Shown here piece by piece: positions 35,013-44,500 of a DNA stretch of 64,000 nt. How positions within the stretch are numbered: position 1 is the first letter of the stretch; every line of letters starts with the position of its first letter. Under the pieces are notes generated by a model, which was given only the letters and a program-made list of their open reading frames with translations, ran no database searches and was not told where the DNA came from. The translations under genes and the position numbers were made by a program. This stretch comes from Taibaiella chishuiensis (GTDB lineage Bacteria > Bacteroidota > Bacteroidia > Chitinophagales > Chitinophagaceae). The stretch is taken from contig NZ_PYGD01000001.1 of NCBI RefSeq assembly GCF_003014535.1, positions 248,001 through 312,000 on the forward strand, given 5' to 3'.

Positions 35013-35720
35013 TTATCGGGGGTAATGAGGAATGTTCTTTCCCAGGATAATGGTATGCTGCGCCACAGGCAGGCCCTTACCCGGCGACACGTTCAGGATA
35101 CCGCTGCCACCGCGGTTTTCGCGGGGCCGTTGCCGTATAGCCGCAGCCAGCAGGGGATCGTCGTCGAATACGAGTTCGTCGATATAATATTCCTTACCGA
35201 GGCCAGGTTCTTTAATAGCGATATGAATATGTTCCGGTTCCGACTGGTCGGGATAAGCGCGGGGCCTGATGGTATACAAGGCATAGCGGCCGGCGCTGTC
35301 CGTTTTTAACCATCCCCTGATATGCCCGTGTCTTCCGGCGCGGCGATCCATACCGGGGGTAACGGCGTAGCGGCCGTTATCGTCGGTATGCCAGTAGTAA
35401 ATGATCACATCCGGGGCGGGGGTATGCCCGTCTTTCTGCACAACAAGCCCTGTCAGCAATAGCTTACGCCCGGGTTCCCGCCAACCGGCGCTGGTATCGG
35501 TTGCCCGTATAACGGCGGGCATACCGGCATACATCAGTTCGCAGCCATCGCAGTAGCCCCCCACCGGGGTATCTGCTGCCTGAGGTGCTACAGGGAGACC
35601 CGGGGCCGCAGCGGCTTCTCTTCGGGTGTTACAGGCCGCAACAATTACCAGGCCCGCCAACAGCAGCAGGTACAGGCGCCGGTGCGCCGGGAGCAGGAAA
35701 CAGGTTAATCCGTTTGACAT
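35013..35720 (-). CDS. Lipoprotein with intradiol ring-cleavage dioxygenase fold
   Basis: 235 residues. A signal with lipobox (LVIVAACNT) precedes the domain. It keeps elements of the intradiol family: IYYWHTDDNGRYAVTP (Tyr), then RPRAYPDQSEPEHIHI (Tyr and His pair). The family enzymes open catechol rings between the hydroxyls with Fe(III). This is the second such protein in the window, also exported, but anchored as a lipoprotein rather than T9SS-secreted. It is divergent from ada and lies downstream of a tiny membrane ORF on the same strand. Confidence 0.87.
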   Translation of the reverse strand: MSNGLTCFLLPAHRRLYLLLLAGLVIVAACNTRREAAAAPGLPVAPQAADTPVGGYCDGCELMYAGMPAVIRATDTSAGWREPGRKLLLTGLVVQKDGHTPAPDVIIYYWHTDDNGRYAVTPGMDRRAGRHGHIRGWLKTDSAGRYALYTIRPRAYPDQSEPEHIHIAIKEPGLGKEYYIDELVFDDDPLLAAAIRQRPRENRGGSGILNVSPGKGLPVAQHTIILGKNIPHYPR

Positions 35721-35782
35721 CGCTATACAGGTTAAGCAGTAAAAGAAACGGTTTCGTTATTGTCCTATAAAGCTACCGGTAG

Positions 35783-35920
35783 TTACCGGGCCGTTGCCGC
35801 CGCAGGCTCTTTCCCCATCACCATCTTTACGATATACACAGCCGCACAGGCCGATACGGCCACAGCAAGCAGGATTGCGATGATCATCACGATATTTTTG
35901 AGCCGCGAAGGTTTGTCCAT
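35783..35920 (-). CDS. Small single-pass membrane protein
   Basis: 45 residues from the ATG at 35918-35920: a basic N-terminus (MDKPSRLKN), one strong membrane span (IVMIIAILLAVAVSACAAVYI) and a short polar tail. It lies 62 bases upstream of the lipoprotein dioxygenase gene on the same strand, opposite ada. The frame is open to 36202 but overlaps ada there. Size, hydrophobicity and spacing favour a real small gene, without homology I can name. Confidence 0.45.
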   Translation of the reverse strand: MDKPSRLKNIVMIIAILLAVAVSACAAVYIVKMVMGKEPAAATAR

Positions 35921-35986
35921 ATTCCGGGTATTTTGTTGATCGAAAGTACGATAAGGTGCGTAAAAAAATACTTGTCCGGTTTCCGG

Positions 35987-36017
35987 TTGTACGGCTTGCC
36001 GGCATCCGGTAATTTTG
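35987..36017 (+). promoter_or_regulatory. ada promoter
   Basis: TTG at 35987-35989 and TAATTTTG at 36010-36017 are separated by 20 bases, matching the Bacteroidota pattern; the ada ATG (36033) follows after 15 bases. Confidence 0.55.
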
Positions 36018-36032
36018 ACCTGCAAAACACCG

Positions 36033-37079
36033 ATGATTATGGAACTCAGTACAGACCGCATGTACCAGGCGATCCTGGAAAAGGATACCGCCTTCGAGGG
36101 TTTGTTTTTTACGGCAGTAAAGACTACCGGTATTTTCTGCCGCCCCTCCTGTACCGCACGCAAACCAAAAAAAGAGCATGTCGAATTCTTCAGCTCTTCC
36201 AAAGAAGCGATTACCCGGGGTTACCGGCCCTGCAAAGTATGCCGCCCCCTGGAGCTGCTGCACGAAACACCTGAAGCCATCAAAGCTATACTGAAGGAAT
36301 TAAGCGATGATCCATCGTGCAAATTCCGGGACGAGGACCTGGAGCAAAGCGGGATAACGCCCAGCGCCATACGCCGCTGGTTCCTGAAACAGCATGGCAT
36401 TACCTTCCAGGCCTACCAGCGTATGTTCCGCATCAACAGCGCCTTTAAAAAGATAAATGAGGGCGAAGGCGTTGCCCCTGCGGCTTTTGGCGCGGGCTAC
36501 GAATCGCTGAGCGGCTTTAGCGATTCTTTTAAAAGCATATTCGGCGTATCGCCTGGCAGATCGGGCAAGCACCGGGTTATCGACCTGAAACGCATAGAGA
36601 CGCCGCTGGGTACGATGATTGCCTGCGGTGTAAAAGAGGGTATATGCCTGCTCGAATTCAGCGACCGTAAAATGCTGGAAACTGAGCTGAAAGCCATTTC
36701 CAAGGCGCTTAGCGCAACCATCGTACAAGGCGACAATCCGCACTTTACCCTACTGGAACAACAACTCCGCGAATACTTTGAAGGCAGGCGGCAATCGTTT
36801 ACCGTACCCTTGCTCAGCCCCGGATCCACGTTTCAAAACCTGGTCTGGCAAGGCTTGCAGCATATTCCCTATGGTGCTACACGCAGTTATAAAGAACAGG
36901 CCCTGTACCTGGAGCGACCGGAGGCCATAAGGGCCGTGGCGAATGCCAACGGTATGAACCGCATTTCGATACTGGTGCCCTGTCACCGGGTAATCGGCGC
37001 TGACGGCAGCCTTACCGGTTATGGCGGCGGTATCTGGCGCAAACAATGGCTGTTGGAGCACGAACAGCAGCATCGTTAA
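36033..37079 (+). CDS. ada: Bifunctional DNA methylphosphotriester / O6-alkylguanine repair protein and regulator Ada
   Basis: 348 residues from the ATG at 36033 (36039 is equally possible). N-terminal zinc domain with four Cys (GIFCRPSCTARKPKK, YRPCKVCRP), one of which accepts methyl groups from phosphotriesters; AraC-type helix-turn-helix in the middle (ITPSAIRRWFLKQHG, VAPAAFGAGYES); C-terminal methyltransferase with active-site LVPCHRVIGADG. This is the full Ada architecture, so the protein senses alkylation and induces its own gene. Upstream promoter TTG/TAATTTTG at 35987-36017. Downstream is a strong terminator at 37086-37117. Confidence 0.95.
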   Translation: MIMELSTDRMYQAILEKDTAFEGLFFTAVKTTGIFCRPSCTARKPKKEHVEFFSSSKEAITRGYRPCKVCRPLELLHETPEAIKAILKELSDDPSCKFRDEDLEQSGITPSAIRRWFLKQHGITFQAYQRMFRINSAFKKINEGEGVAPAAFGAGYESLSGFSDSFKSIFGVSPGRSGKHRVIDLKRIETPLGTMIACGVKEGICLLEFSDRKMLETELKAISKALSATIVQGDNPHFTLLEQQLREYFEGRRQSFTVPLLSPGSTFQNLVWQGLQHIPYGATRSYKEQALYLERPEAIRAVANANGMNRISILVPCHRVIGADGSLTGYGGGIWRKQWLLEHEQQHR

Positions 37080-37085
37080 TAAACA

Positions 37086-37117
37086 TAAGGTCCGGCCTGT
37101 ACCGGGGCCGGACCTTA
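37086..37117. terminator. Bidirectional terminator between ada and the SDR operon
   Basis: Perfect 12-bp inverted repeat, arms 37086-37097 and 37106-37117, loop of 8, between convergent genes. Confidence 0.7.
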
Positions 37118-37132
37118 CGAAGCGATCAAATG

Positions 37133-37885
37133 TTAGTTGGTGGCGCCGCCATTGACCAGCAGATGCTGACCGTTTACAAAAGAGGAGAGGTCACTGGCAA
37201 AAAACTCTGCAATATTAGCCACGTCTTCCACTTCGGCCAGCCGGCCCATCGGGCAACTGTCCAGCAGTTGTTTCCTTAATTCAGGGTAGCTACCGGGCTC
37301 TACAAAAATACCGGAATGGTCTACGGCAAATGGAATGATCGAATTGACCGTTACCCCGCGGTGGCCAATCTCTTTGGCCAATACATCCACCATATAACGC
37401 GGCGTGGTCTTACTACCGCCATATACGGCCATGCCCGGCACGGGGTAAGCCGTGGTACTTGATGCGATATAGATAATACGCCCATTATCCGTGATATGCC
37501 TTGCTGCCTGCTGCATGGTAAAATAAGCGCCCTTGGTATTGATGGCAAATAAACGGTCGAACTGCTCTTCTGTAAAATCGGTCACAGCCGTTTCTACCAG
37601 TTCGATACCCGCATTCGCCACAACGATATCCAGTTTACCGAAGGTATCCAATGCGGTTGCAAATAGTTTTTCGATTTCACTTACCCGGCTTATATCCGCC
37701 TGTACGGCGATGGCCTGCACCCCCATGGCGCGTACATTGCTCAGCACCTCGTCGGCAGCCTGCTTATCGCGGGAGTAGTTGAGCACGATATCGGCGCCCA
37801 GCGCGGCATAACGCTCTGCTATAGCTTTGCCCAGGCCCCTGCCGGAACCCGTAACCAGGGCCACTTTATTTTTTAAGCTGTTCAT
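37133..37885 (-). CDS. SDR family NAD(P)-dependent oxidoreductase
   Basis: 250 residues. Classical short-chain dehydrogenase: TGSGRGLG cofactor loop, DADIVLN-like region (AALGADIVLNYSRD), catalytic Ser in YIASSTTAYP, Tyr and Lys in VYGGSKTT, and NAGIELV. The Arg/Ser after the second strand suggests NADP. It is the last gene of a three-gene unit (AraC, SDR, SDR); its neighbour upstream is a paralogue. The substrate is unknown. Confidence 0.9.
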   Translation of the reverse strand: MNSLKNKVALVTGSGRGLGKAIAERYAALGADIVLNYSRDKQAADEVLSNVRAMGVQAIAVQADISRVSEIEKLFATALDTFGKLDIVVANAGIELVETAVTDFTEEQFDRLFAINTKGAYFTMQQAARHITDNGRIIYIASSTTAYPVPGMAVYGGSKTTPRYMVDVLAKEIGHRGVTVNSIIPFAVDHSGIFVEPGSYPELRKQLLDSCPMGRLAEVEDVANIAEFFASDLSSFVNGQHLLVNGGATN

Positions 37886-37912
37886 GATCTGTTGTTTTTA
37901 TTGTTTAAAATT

Positions 37913-38653
37913 TTAGGCCATAGCGCCGTTTACACCGATATTCTGACCGGATACCCATTTGGCATCATCGCCCGCCAGGAAGGTAATGACCCGGGCTATA
38001 TCTTCGGGCTCGCCGATGCGGTTAAAAGCGGAAAGGCCTGCCAGCCGGGCGATGAGCTCATCCGGTTTACCATCGGTAAACAATTCCGTATTGGTAGGCC
38101 CCGGTGAAACGCAGTTTACATTAATACCCCTGCTGCCCACTTCTTTGGCAAACACGCGTGTCATTTGCTCTACAGCGCCTTTGGTGGCTACATAGGTACC
38201 ATAAGCAGGCATCATCATACGGGTGGTGGAAGAGGAGAAGTTAATCACACTACCTTTGTCGGCCAGTCGGGTAGCGGCTTCGCGCATGGTATTGAAGGTG
38301 CCGCGCACATTGATATCGAACTGCCGGCTAAACTCCTCGTCGGTGGTATCTTTGAGCGTTTTGGTGATCATAATGCCGGCATTATTGACCAGCACGTCGA
38401 TACGGCCATAACGTGTTATGGCTTCGGTAAACAAACGGCTTACCTCTTCTGAGCGGCTTACATCGGCCTGTATCGCAAAAGCCTCGCCGCCCCCGGCTTG
38501 TATGGCCGCCACGGTAGCCGCCGCTGCGCTTGCATTGCCGGCATAGTTAACAATAACGGTGGCGCCGGCACGGGCCAGCTCCTGTGCAATGGCCGCACCT
38601 ATGCCCCGGGAGGCCCCGGTAACCAGGATTACTTTTTCTTTCAGCGTTTTCAT
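37913..38653 (-). CDS. SDR family NAD(P)-dependent oxidoreductase
   Basis: 246 residues from the ATG at 38651-38653 (MKTLKEKVILVTGASRGIG). Cofactor loop TGASRGIG, NNAGIMITK, catalytic Ser in INFSSSTTRM, Tyr-x3-Lys in YGTYVATKGAVEQ. Similar to, but clearly diverged from, the SDR gene downstream, and separated from it by 27 bases, so co-transcribed. AraC regulator lies 83 bases upstream on the same strand. Confidence 0.92.
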   Translation of the reverse strand: MKTLKEKVILVTGASRGIGAAIAQELARAGATVIVNYAGNASAAAATVAAIQAGGGEAFAIQADVSRSEEVSRLFTEAITRYGRIDVLVNNAGIMITKTLKDTTDEEFSRQFDINVRGTFNTMREAATRLADKGSVINFSSSTTRMMMPAYGTYVATKGAVEQMTRVFAKEVGSRGINVNCVSPGPTNTELFTDGKPDELIARLAGLSAFNRIGEPEDIARVITFLAGDDAKWVSGQNIGVNGAMA

Positions 38654-38736
38654 TTTGCGTTGTTTTTTTGACAACACAAAGATGGAACGATTACCGGCCT
38701 TAAAATTGCAGGCCTTCTACGAACTGTTGCAAATTC

Positions 38737-39669
38737 CTAAGATTGGTCGCGCAGGTGCATTTTGCGGTAGGCGAGTGGTGTATCGCCCGTATGTTTTTTA
38801 AAATAATTGCTGAAATGGGCGGTTTCCGAAAAGCCCAGCAGGTAAGCGATTTCTTTAACGGAGGTGGTATCGTGCTGTAAGAGCGCGCGGGCTTCGGCAA
38901 TAGTCTTTTCTGCGATCCAGGTGCCGATGGCCTTACCCGTCTTGGCCTTAATGACGGTGCTGAGGTAATTGGGATGCAGGTGCTGTAAGGCGGCGTAGTC
39001 CTGCACCCGGAATACCCGTTCTTCCTTACCGGCTACCAGGCTGCGGTAATGCCGTTCCAGGGCGCTTTTGAAGTTGCGTACGATCTGCGAGCTGCGGTTA
39101 CCTTCGTATATGGGATTGTAATCCTGCCATACATACTCTTTGATCTTCAGCAACAGGACCACGAACAGGTTGCCAATAATGCGGTCTTTGTACAACGAGT
39201 GTCCGAGCTGTTCCCTGCAGATCTGCCTGTAGATATATTCCATCTCTGCAAATTGCTCCGGGCGCAGGTTACAGGGCGCAACCACCTCGGTAAGCAGGAA
39301 GGAAAACTCCTTGTAGATATCGGGATGCACCTGCTCTACGAGATACGATTCCCGGAAGGTGATGAGACATACATCCTCCAGCTGTTCCCAGGTAAAGGTG
39401 CGGTAGTTACCGGGATTGGTAAAATAAACCATACCGGGTTTGATGGGAAAGGTATGATCGTCGATCGTGTATTGCCCCTGCCCGTTTTTGATGAACAGGA
39501 AACTGAAATAATCGGGACGAAAGGCTTCCGAACGGAAAGGAAGTTCGGTAAAGGTATCCTGGAGATAATGCACCGTAAAACCCGAACCCGGGTGTACAGG
39601 ATCGACGGGCAGGCCCATACTGGCATACAGGTCGTGCAGGTTGCGGGTAATGGCGCCTTTCTGTTGCAT
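38737..39669 (-). CDS. AraC family transcriptional regulator
   Basis: 310 residues. N-terminal cupin-like domain (SFLFIKNGQGQYTIDDHTFP, GMVYFTNPGNYRTF) and C-terminal AraC domain (VQDYAALQHLHPNYLSTVI, VKEIAYLLGFSETAHFSNYF, GDTPLAYRKMHL). It is the first gene of the AraC-SDR-SDR unit and probably controls the two dehydrogenases, as in many Bacteroidota loci of this design. Confidence 0.93.
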   Translation of the reverse strand: MQQKGAITRNLHDLYASMGLPVDPVHPGSGFTVHYLQDTFTELPFRSEAFRPDYFSFLFIKNGQGQYTIDDHTFPIKPGMVYFTNPGNYRTFTWEQLEDVCLITFRESYLVEQVHPDIYKEFSFLLTEVVAPCNLRPEQFAEMEYIYRQICREQLGHSLYKDRIIGNLFVVLLLKIKEYVWQDYNPIYEGNRSSQIVRNFKSALERHYRSLVAGKEERVFRVQDYAALQHLHPNYLSTVIKAKTGKAIGTWIAEKTIAEARALLQHDTTSVKEIAYLLGFSETAHFSNYFKKHTGDTPLAYRKMHLRDQS

Positions 39670-39732
39670 AAACAGCCGGGATATTTACTGCAATTTACAT
39701 TTATCCGGCGGTTATTACGCGCGGCGTAGGGC

Positions 39733-40515
39733 TTACCATATCCTTTTCCCTTTTTCGAACAGCATACGGATATAACCGATAAAGGCGAGGAATAACACGA
39801 TGGAGAAGAAGATACAAATAGCCAGGGCCCACATCGGCATATCGGGTTTCTTACCCATAAAATACAAAACGATCGCGTAGCTCATGCCCCCGAGCAGGAA
39901 CAGCATACCAACGGGGAATACGATATACATAAGCAGCCCCATGCCAAACATACCGATCCGGGCCATAGGCCGGCCCATAGCGTAACTGATGCCGGCTACG
40001 AGGAAGTAGCCGATCAGGAGCAGGCCCATAGCTGCGCCCCCCAGCAGGATGTATTTACCACCAGACAACTCTTCGGCCGCCGCCATACCCGGTTCGTACA
40101 ATACGGTTATGGTAGATCCGATCTCCGGGGCGCCCGTAGATGCGATATCTGTCTTTAACTGCTGCTCCCGGCCCCTGGCATCGGTAAATACAACGACAGG
40201 CTGGTACATGGTGACATAACGCCCGCGGCTGTCCTTATCCTGGAAGGCATGATGATCTACAACTTTGGCCTCGTAACGCGGTAGCTTAAGCGCATGGTAT
40301 ACAAAGCCGCCCAGCATACCCGACAACATAGTGGCAAAACTGAGCAGGCAAAACACGATCAGCGCGATATAGCCCACACCCAGGCAACCGGGCTTGCGGC
40401 GGGTATCGCCCCGTTTCAGCACTTTTACAGCGACCAATACCGACAATACCATCATGGCAATTGCAGCCCAACCGTAACTTGTAATCTGTAACAACACCAT
40501 TGCTGTATACTTCAT
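39733..40515 (-). CDS. DUF3592 family membrane protein
   Basis: 260 residues. Membrane segments at about 13-33, 47-75, 160-185, 190-215 and 225-250. The soluble part between spans 2 and 3 shows the DUF3592 pattern (YEAKVVDHHAF, YQPVVVFTDARGRE, TGAPEIGSTITVLYEPG). The domain recurs in membrane proteins of unknown role in Bacteroidota and plants. No partner gene is apparent. Confidence 0.78.
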   Translation of the reverse strand: MKYTAMVLLQITSYGWAAIAMMVLSVLVAVKVLKRGDTRRKPGCLGVGYIALIVFCLLSFATMLSGMLGGFVYHALKLPRYEAKVVDHHAFQDKDSRGRYVTMYQPVVVFTDARGREQQLKTDIASTGAPEIGSTITVLYEPGMAAAEELSGGKYILLGGAAMGLLLIGYFLVAGISYAMGRPMARIGMFGMGLLMYIVFPVGMLFLLGGMSYAIVLYFMGKKPDMPMWALAICIFFSIVLFLAFIGYIRMLFEKGKRIW

Positions 40516-41095
40516 CTTTTTTGACCGTTAAGATTTTTCCATTGACTCAAATATGCATTATTTATGCCATACCGGGAAAATATTTCCCTTCCCCGGCAGG
40601 ACAAAAAAGAAAGGCCACATGCCGCGGCCTTCCAAAATAGTGTCTCTTACTCAAAAGAAAAAGATAAAGATCGCGATGCATCCCTACCTGCAGGGCAGGA
40701 ACCGCGATTACCCGGCCTTCGATGGGCTAACGATAATTTTTTAAACGGGCATCTCTGCAAGGCCGGACCCGGGTGTAAAATGCAGCGGAACCAGCGCCCC
40801 AAAAGCTGTTGCTGCACTCAACCATAAGTACCCGTTTATAAATACTACGGCATAATACATTCATACCGCATGCCGGCGCCGCCGGCTGAAACCGCAGGTG
40901 GGGGCTTTATTAAATAAATGTAATGCAACGATTTATTAGCTGAAACATGCCGTAAATAAAAGATTTTTTGTTTCTTTTGTTCATAAAACAAACAGCCATA
41001 CAACATAAAAAATGCCATACTATCTTGATTAAAATCATTTAATTTCACAACAATCACAGATATTTTTTTGTACTGTATAGCAGCATCATATATAC
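40516..41095. other. 580-base intergenic region
   Basis: No convincing gene. It holds the DUF3592 promoter on the left and the receiver promoter on the right. A 41-codon frame (40619-40744) rich in Lys with a C-terminal hydrophobic stretch may be a relic; see findings. GC content drops toward the right end. Confidence 0.5.
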
Positions 41096-41488
41096 ATGGA
41101 AGGACACATTCTTGTAGCGGAAGATCACGAAGTCGTCAGTTGGGCCTATAAACTACTTTTTCAGCTTCACTTTCCCAAACTGGTATGCACCGTAACGGAG
41201 AGTTGGAAGGATACGGAAAAGGAGCTTTACCGTACCGACCGGGCTTATGAGATGGTGTTGCTGGACCTGCAGCTTTCCGATATCAATGTGGTTCCGAAGG
41301 TGGAACAACTACTAACCGACCTGCCCCAATTAAAGATCCTGGTGGCCTCCACCAGCCCCGAGAAGCTCTGGGGATCGGGTTTGCTCAAGCTGGGCGTAAA
41401 AGGTTACTTCGACAAATCGGCGCCTACCGAAGAACTGGTGCATGCCATTAAAACAGTGCTGGAAGGCTCGGTCTATAAATCAAAATAA
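41096..41488 (+). CDS. Stand-alone response regulator receiver
   Basis: 130 residues, only a receiver domain: LVAEDHEVV, phosphoacceptor Asp in EMVLLDLQLSDINVV, VASTS at the Thr/Ser site, YFDKSAPTEELVHA at the Lys site. It has no DNA-binding part. It converges on a large sensor kinase gene with only 12 bases between the two stop codons, so the two may work together in a phosphorelay. Confidence 0.9.
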   Translation: MEGHILVAEDHEVVSWAYKLLFQLHFPKLVCTVTESWKDTEKELYRTDRAYEMVLLDLQLSDINVVPKVEQLLTDLPQLKILVASTSPEKLWGSGLLKLGVKGYFDKSAPTEELVHAIKTVLEGSVYKSK

Positions 41489-41500
41489 AGTTGCGCCCAT

Positions 41501-44500
41501 CTACTTCCTGCCATTCCTGGGTGGCAATTTAACCGGGATCAGGATATGGATCTCGGTACCTTCGCCCGGGATACTGTTTACCTGAAGGGTTCCCTTAAGC
41601 ATCGCCAACAGGTCGAATATGATCTGGTAGCCCAGCCCCCAACCCACTTCCCTGGCCGTACCGCTTTTAACTTCCGAAGGCGTTATCACGGTGTAGGCAT
41701 TTAACTTGGCTACTGTTTCGGGTTGCATACCGGTGCCCGTATCCCGCACGATGATGTGCAGGCTGGTTTGCTCCCGGTATATCTTCAGGCTCACCCTGCC
41801 CCGTTCGGTATACTTATTGGCATTAAACAATACGTTCAGTATAATATGCTTGAGCACCGTAGGATCGGACACCAGCATGTCGCCCGGCTCATAGTCGGCG
41901 ATATACTCGTTATGCTTGGCGGCAAATTCATGTTCGGCCATCACCATACTCACCTCTTCCGCGAGGCTTTTCAGGCTAAAGGGTTTGGGCACAGGCCCAC
42001 CGGTATACAGGCTTACCTGGGCCCAGTCGATAAGCTGCCGCGAAAGCGCCTGCAGTTCGCGTACCGTCCGGTTGATACGCCCTACGCCTTCGATGCGGGT
42101 GCCGGCATCGAGCTGGGCATAATGCCCCGACAGCATATCGGATATCTTTTCGATAGAAGACAACGGCGTGGCGATATCATGCAACAACATAGAGATCAGC
42201 CGCAGGCGAAAATTCTGGGACTGTTCGATCTGGGTCAGCGACTGTTGCAACTGCTGGTTGCTCTGTTGCAGCGCCTTGGTTTTTTGCGTCACCATGGCCG
42301 ATAACTTTTTATTGATCTTAATAAGCCGCAACTGGCGCATTCTCGAAAAGAGCATCAGCATACCGAGGCCGCACATGGCCAGCAAGAAGATAAAGAACGG
42401 CTGTTCGTAGTACTTACGTTCGATATTAAAATCGAAGGAGCTGTATACATAATCGTTATCCCGGAAGCCTTTACGTTTGCGAACCTGCAGGCTATGCGAT
42501 CCTGCGGGGAGCGCCGACAGCACGATCTCCATTTTTGAAGGGTCGATCGCCTTCCAGGACTCATTGCCATCGAGCTTATACGCAATGGAAAGCCCGTAGC
42601 TGTTGTACCAGGCGGCAGTGCTTACCTGGAATTTAAGATCGCGGTCGGTAAAAGAGCGCTTACCGCTGCCGAAGCCGGACATGACTACCCGTTCGCCGTT
42701 GGAACGGAATACGGATTCGATATACAGAGGCTCGTCGAAACGGTATTCCGGCATATTGTCGGGCCTGAACAGGGCGATGCCATTGATGGTAGACAACAAC
42801 AGGCAACTGTTCCACCAGTTGAAAATAGGATACTGCGCCCCGTTAAACTCATTTGTCTGCAGCCCTTCCCTGCGATCGTAGTATTCGTAATACGGCTCTT
42901 CGCCGCCCGTTTTGTATTCGAGCACATCAGACTCCCGGAAGCGGAACAGGCCTTTATTGGTGGTAGCCCACAGGTAACCGCGATGATCGGGTATATAGGT
43001 ATGTACGAATTTGAGGTAACCATTGCGATCGGCCGGCAAAGGCTCCATCGTACCTTTACCCCGGCTCCAGAGTACCGACCCTTCGCCAAAGCTGCACAGG
43101 ATGCGGAGCCCCCTTTCTTCGGCAGTAAAATAGCGGTACATCCGCCCTTTCGTCTCGGGATAGGCCAGCCATTGTAGTTTTGCCGGATCGTAATACCAGA
43201 TACCGTCGGCAGTAGCGACCAGCAGCGGTTGCCCCGGCAGATGTCTTATGGATGAAACCTGCGGAGGCGGCCCGCCGGTGGCCCAGTGCACGGGGTGGAA
43301 TACCTCTTGCTCCCAATAGCCGGTTTGCTCCGCGCTCATCATCCAGAACCGTTCGTCCAGCGTATCGTAATAGGTAAAAGTAATGTCGCGGCAGCCGTTG
43401 CAGGGAAAAGCGACAGAAGTCTTCCGGCTAACCGGGTCGAGCTTAAGCAGCTTATTGGCCCAGGAATAATAAACATATCCTTTGCGGTCTTTGGAGAAAG
43501 ACCGGATCTGTCGGGCCTGCGTGCTGTAGATATTGGCTTCCAGCTTATCCGTTTCCAGGTTATAGATCCAGCTCTGGCTGGTGATCAGGCGTTGCCGGTC
43601 CAGCAGCATCTGGGCATAAATGCTGGTGTACTTACCGGCGTCTTTCAGGATCTGCCGGAAAGGCTGCACCTTGTACAGGTAAATGCCTTTGCTCGACGAA
43701 CCGATCACGATCACGTTCCGTTCGGGATGCATAATGCCCGTCACGGCGTCGTCGGGCATACCCGGCAGGTGATAAGCCGCAGCCACGCCGAGCCGGTCGT
43801 TCACGATATGCAATTGGTAAAAGGTATCCTTCACCCAGCAGTTGACCTGCCCGCTCAGGTAGTCGTAATAAGGTGCATGATACACCTGCTCCAGGTTACC
43901 TTCCCCGGGCATAACGGGCAGCCCGGGCTCGCGCCCCAGCGGCACAAGCCGGGTTTTGTTCCTATCGAACCGGAAACCGCTGAGACTATTGCCGACAAAG
44001 TAAATGTCATCCTGTTGTTTGATGATCCGGTAATGCGCTATTCCCGGGAAGGGGATTGTTTTTTCCAGTTTATTATTGCGGTACAGCAGGAGCTGCTCTT
44101 TGCCACAGGCCAGCAGCACATTGCGGTCCAGGGGCAACATATAATTGGCAGTAGGCCACAGGTCGTGCCCCGGTATATCGCCAAACATACCCAGGTGGCC
44201 AAGCTGTGCGGTATCGCATAAGCCGCCGCGGAAATAAATATAGGGATAGGGATTTATCCTTAACCGGTTATCGGGTATGTAGAGCAGCCGGTTTTGCCGG
44301 ATGGTGTACAAACTGCCGTCGAGCGCCAGGCTGAATACCTGGCCGGATGCGGTACCGAACAGGGAAACGAAACGTTTGGAAAACCGGTCATCGCCGGCAT
44401 TATAACCCTGGATGTTATGCCCGTCGTAGCGGGCAATGCCGCCCTGCGTGGCAATCCAGAGGAAGCCGGTGCGCGGATCGATATAGGTAGCCATTACCGA

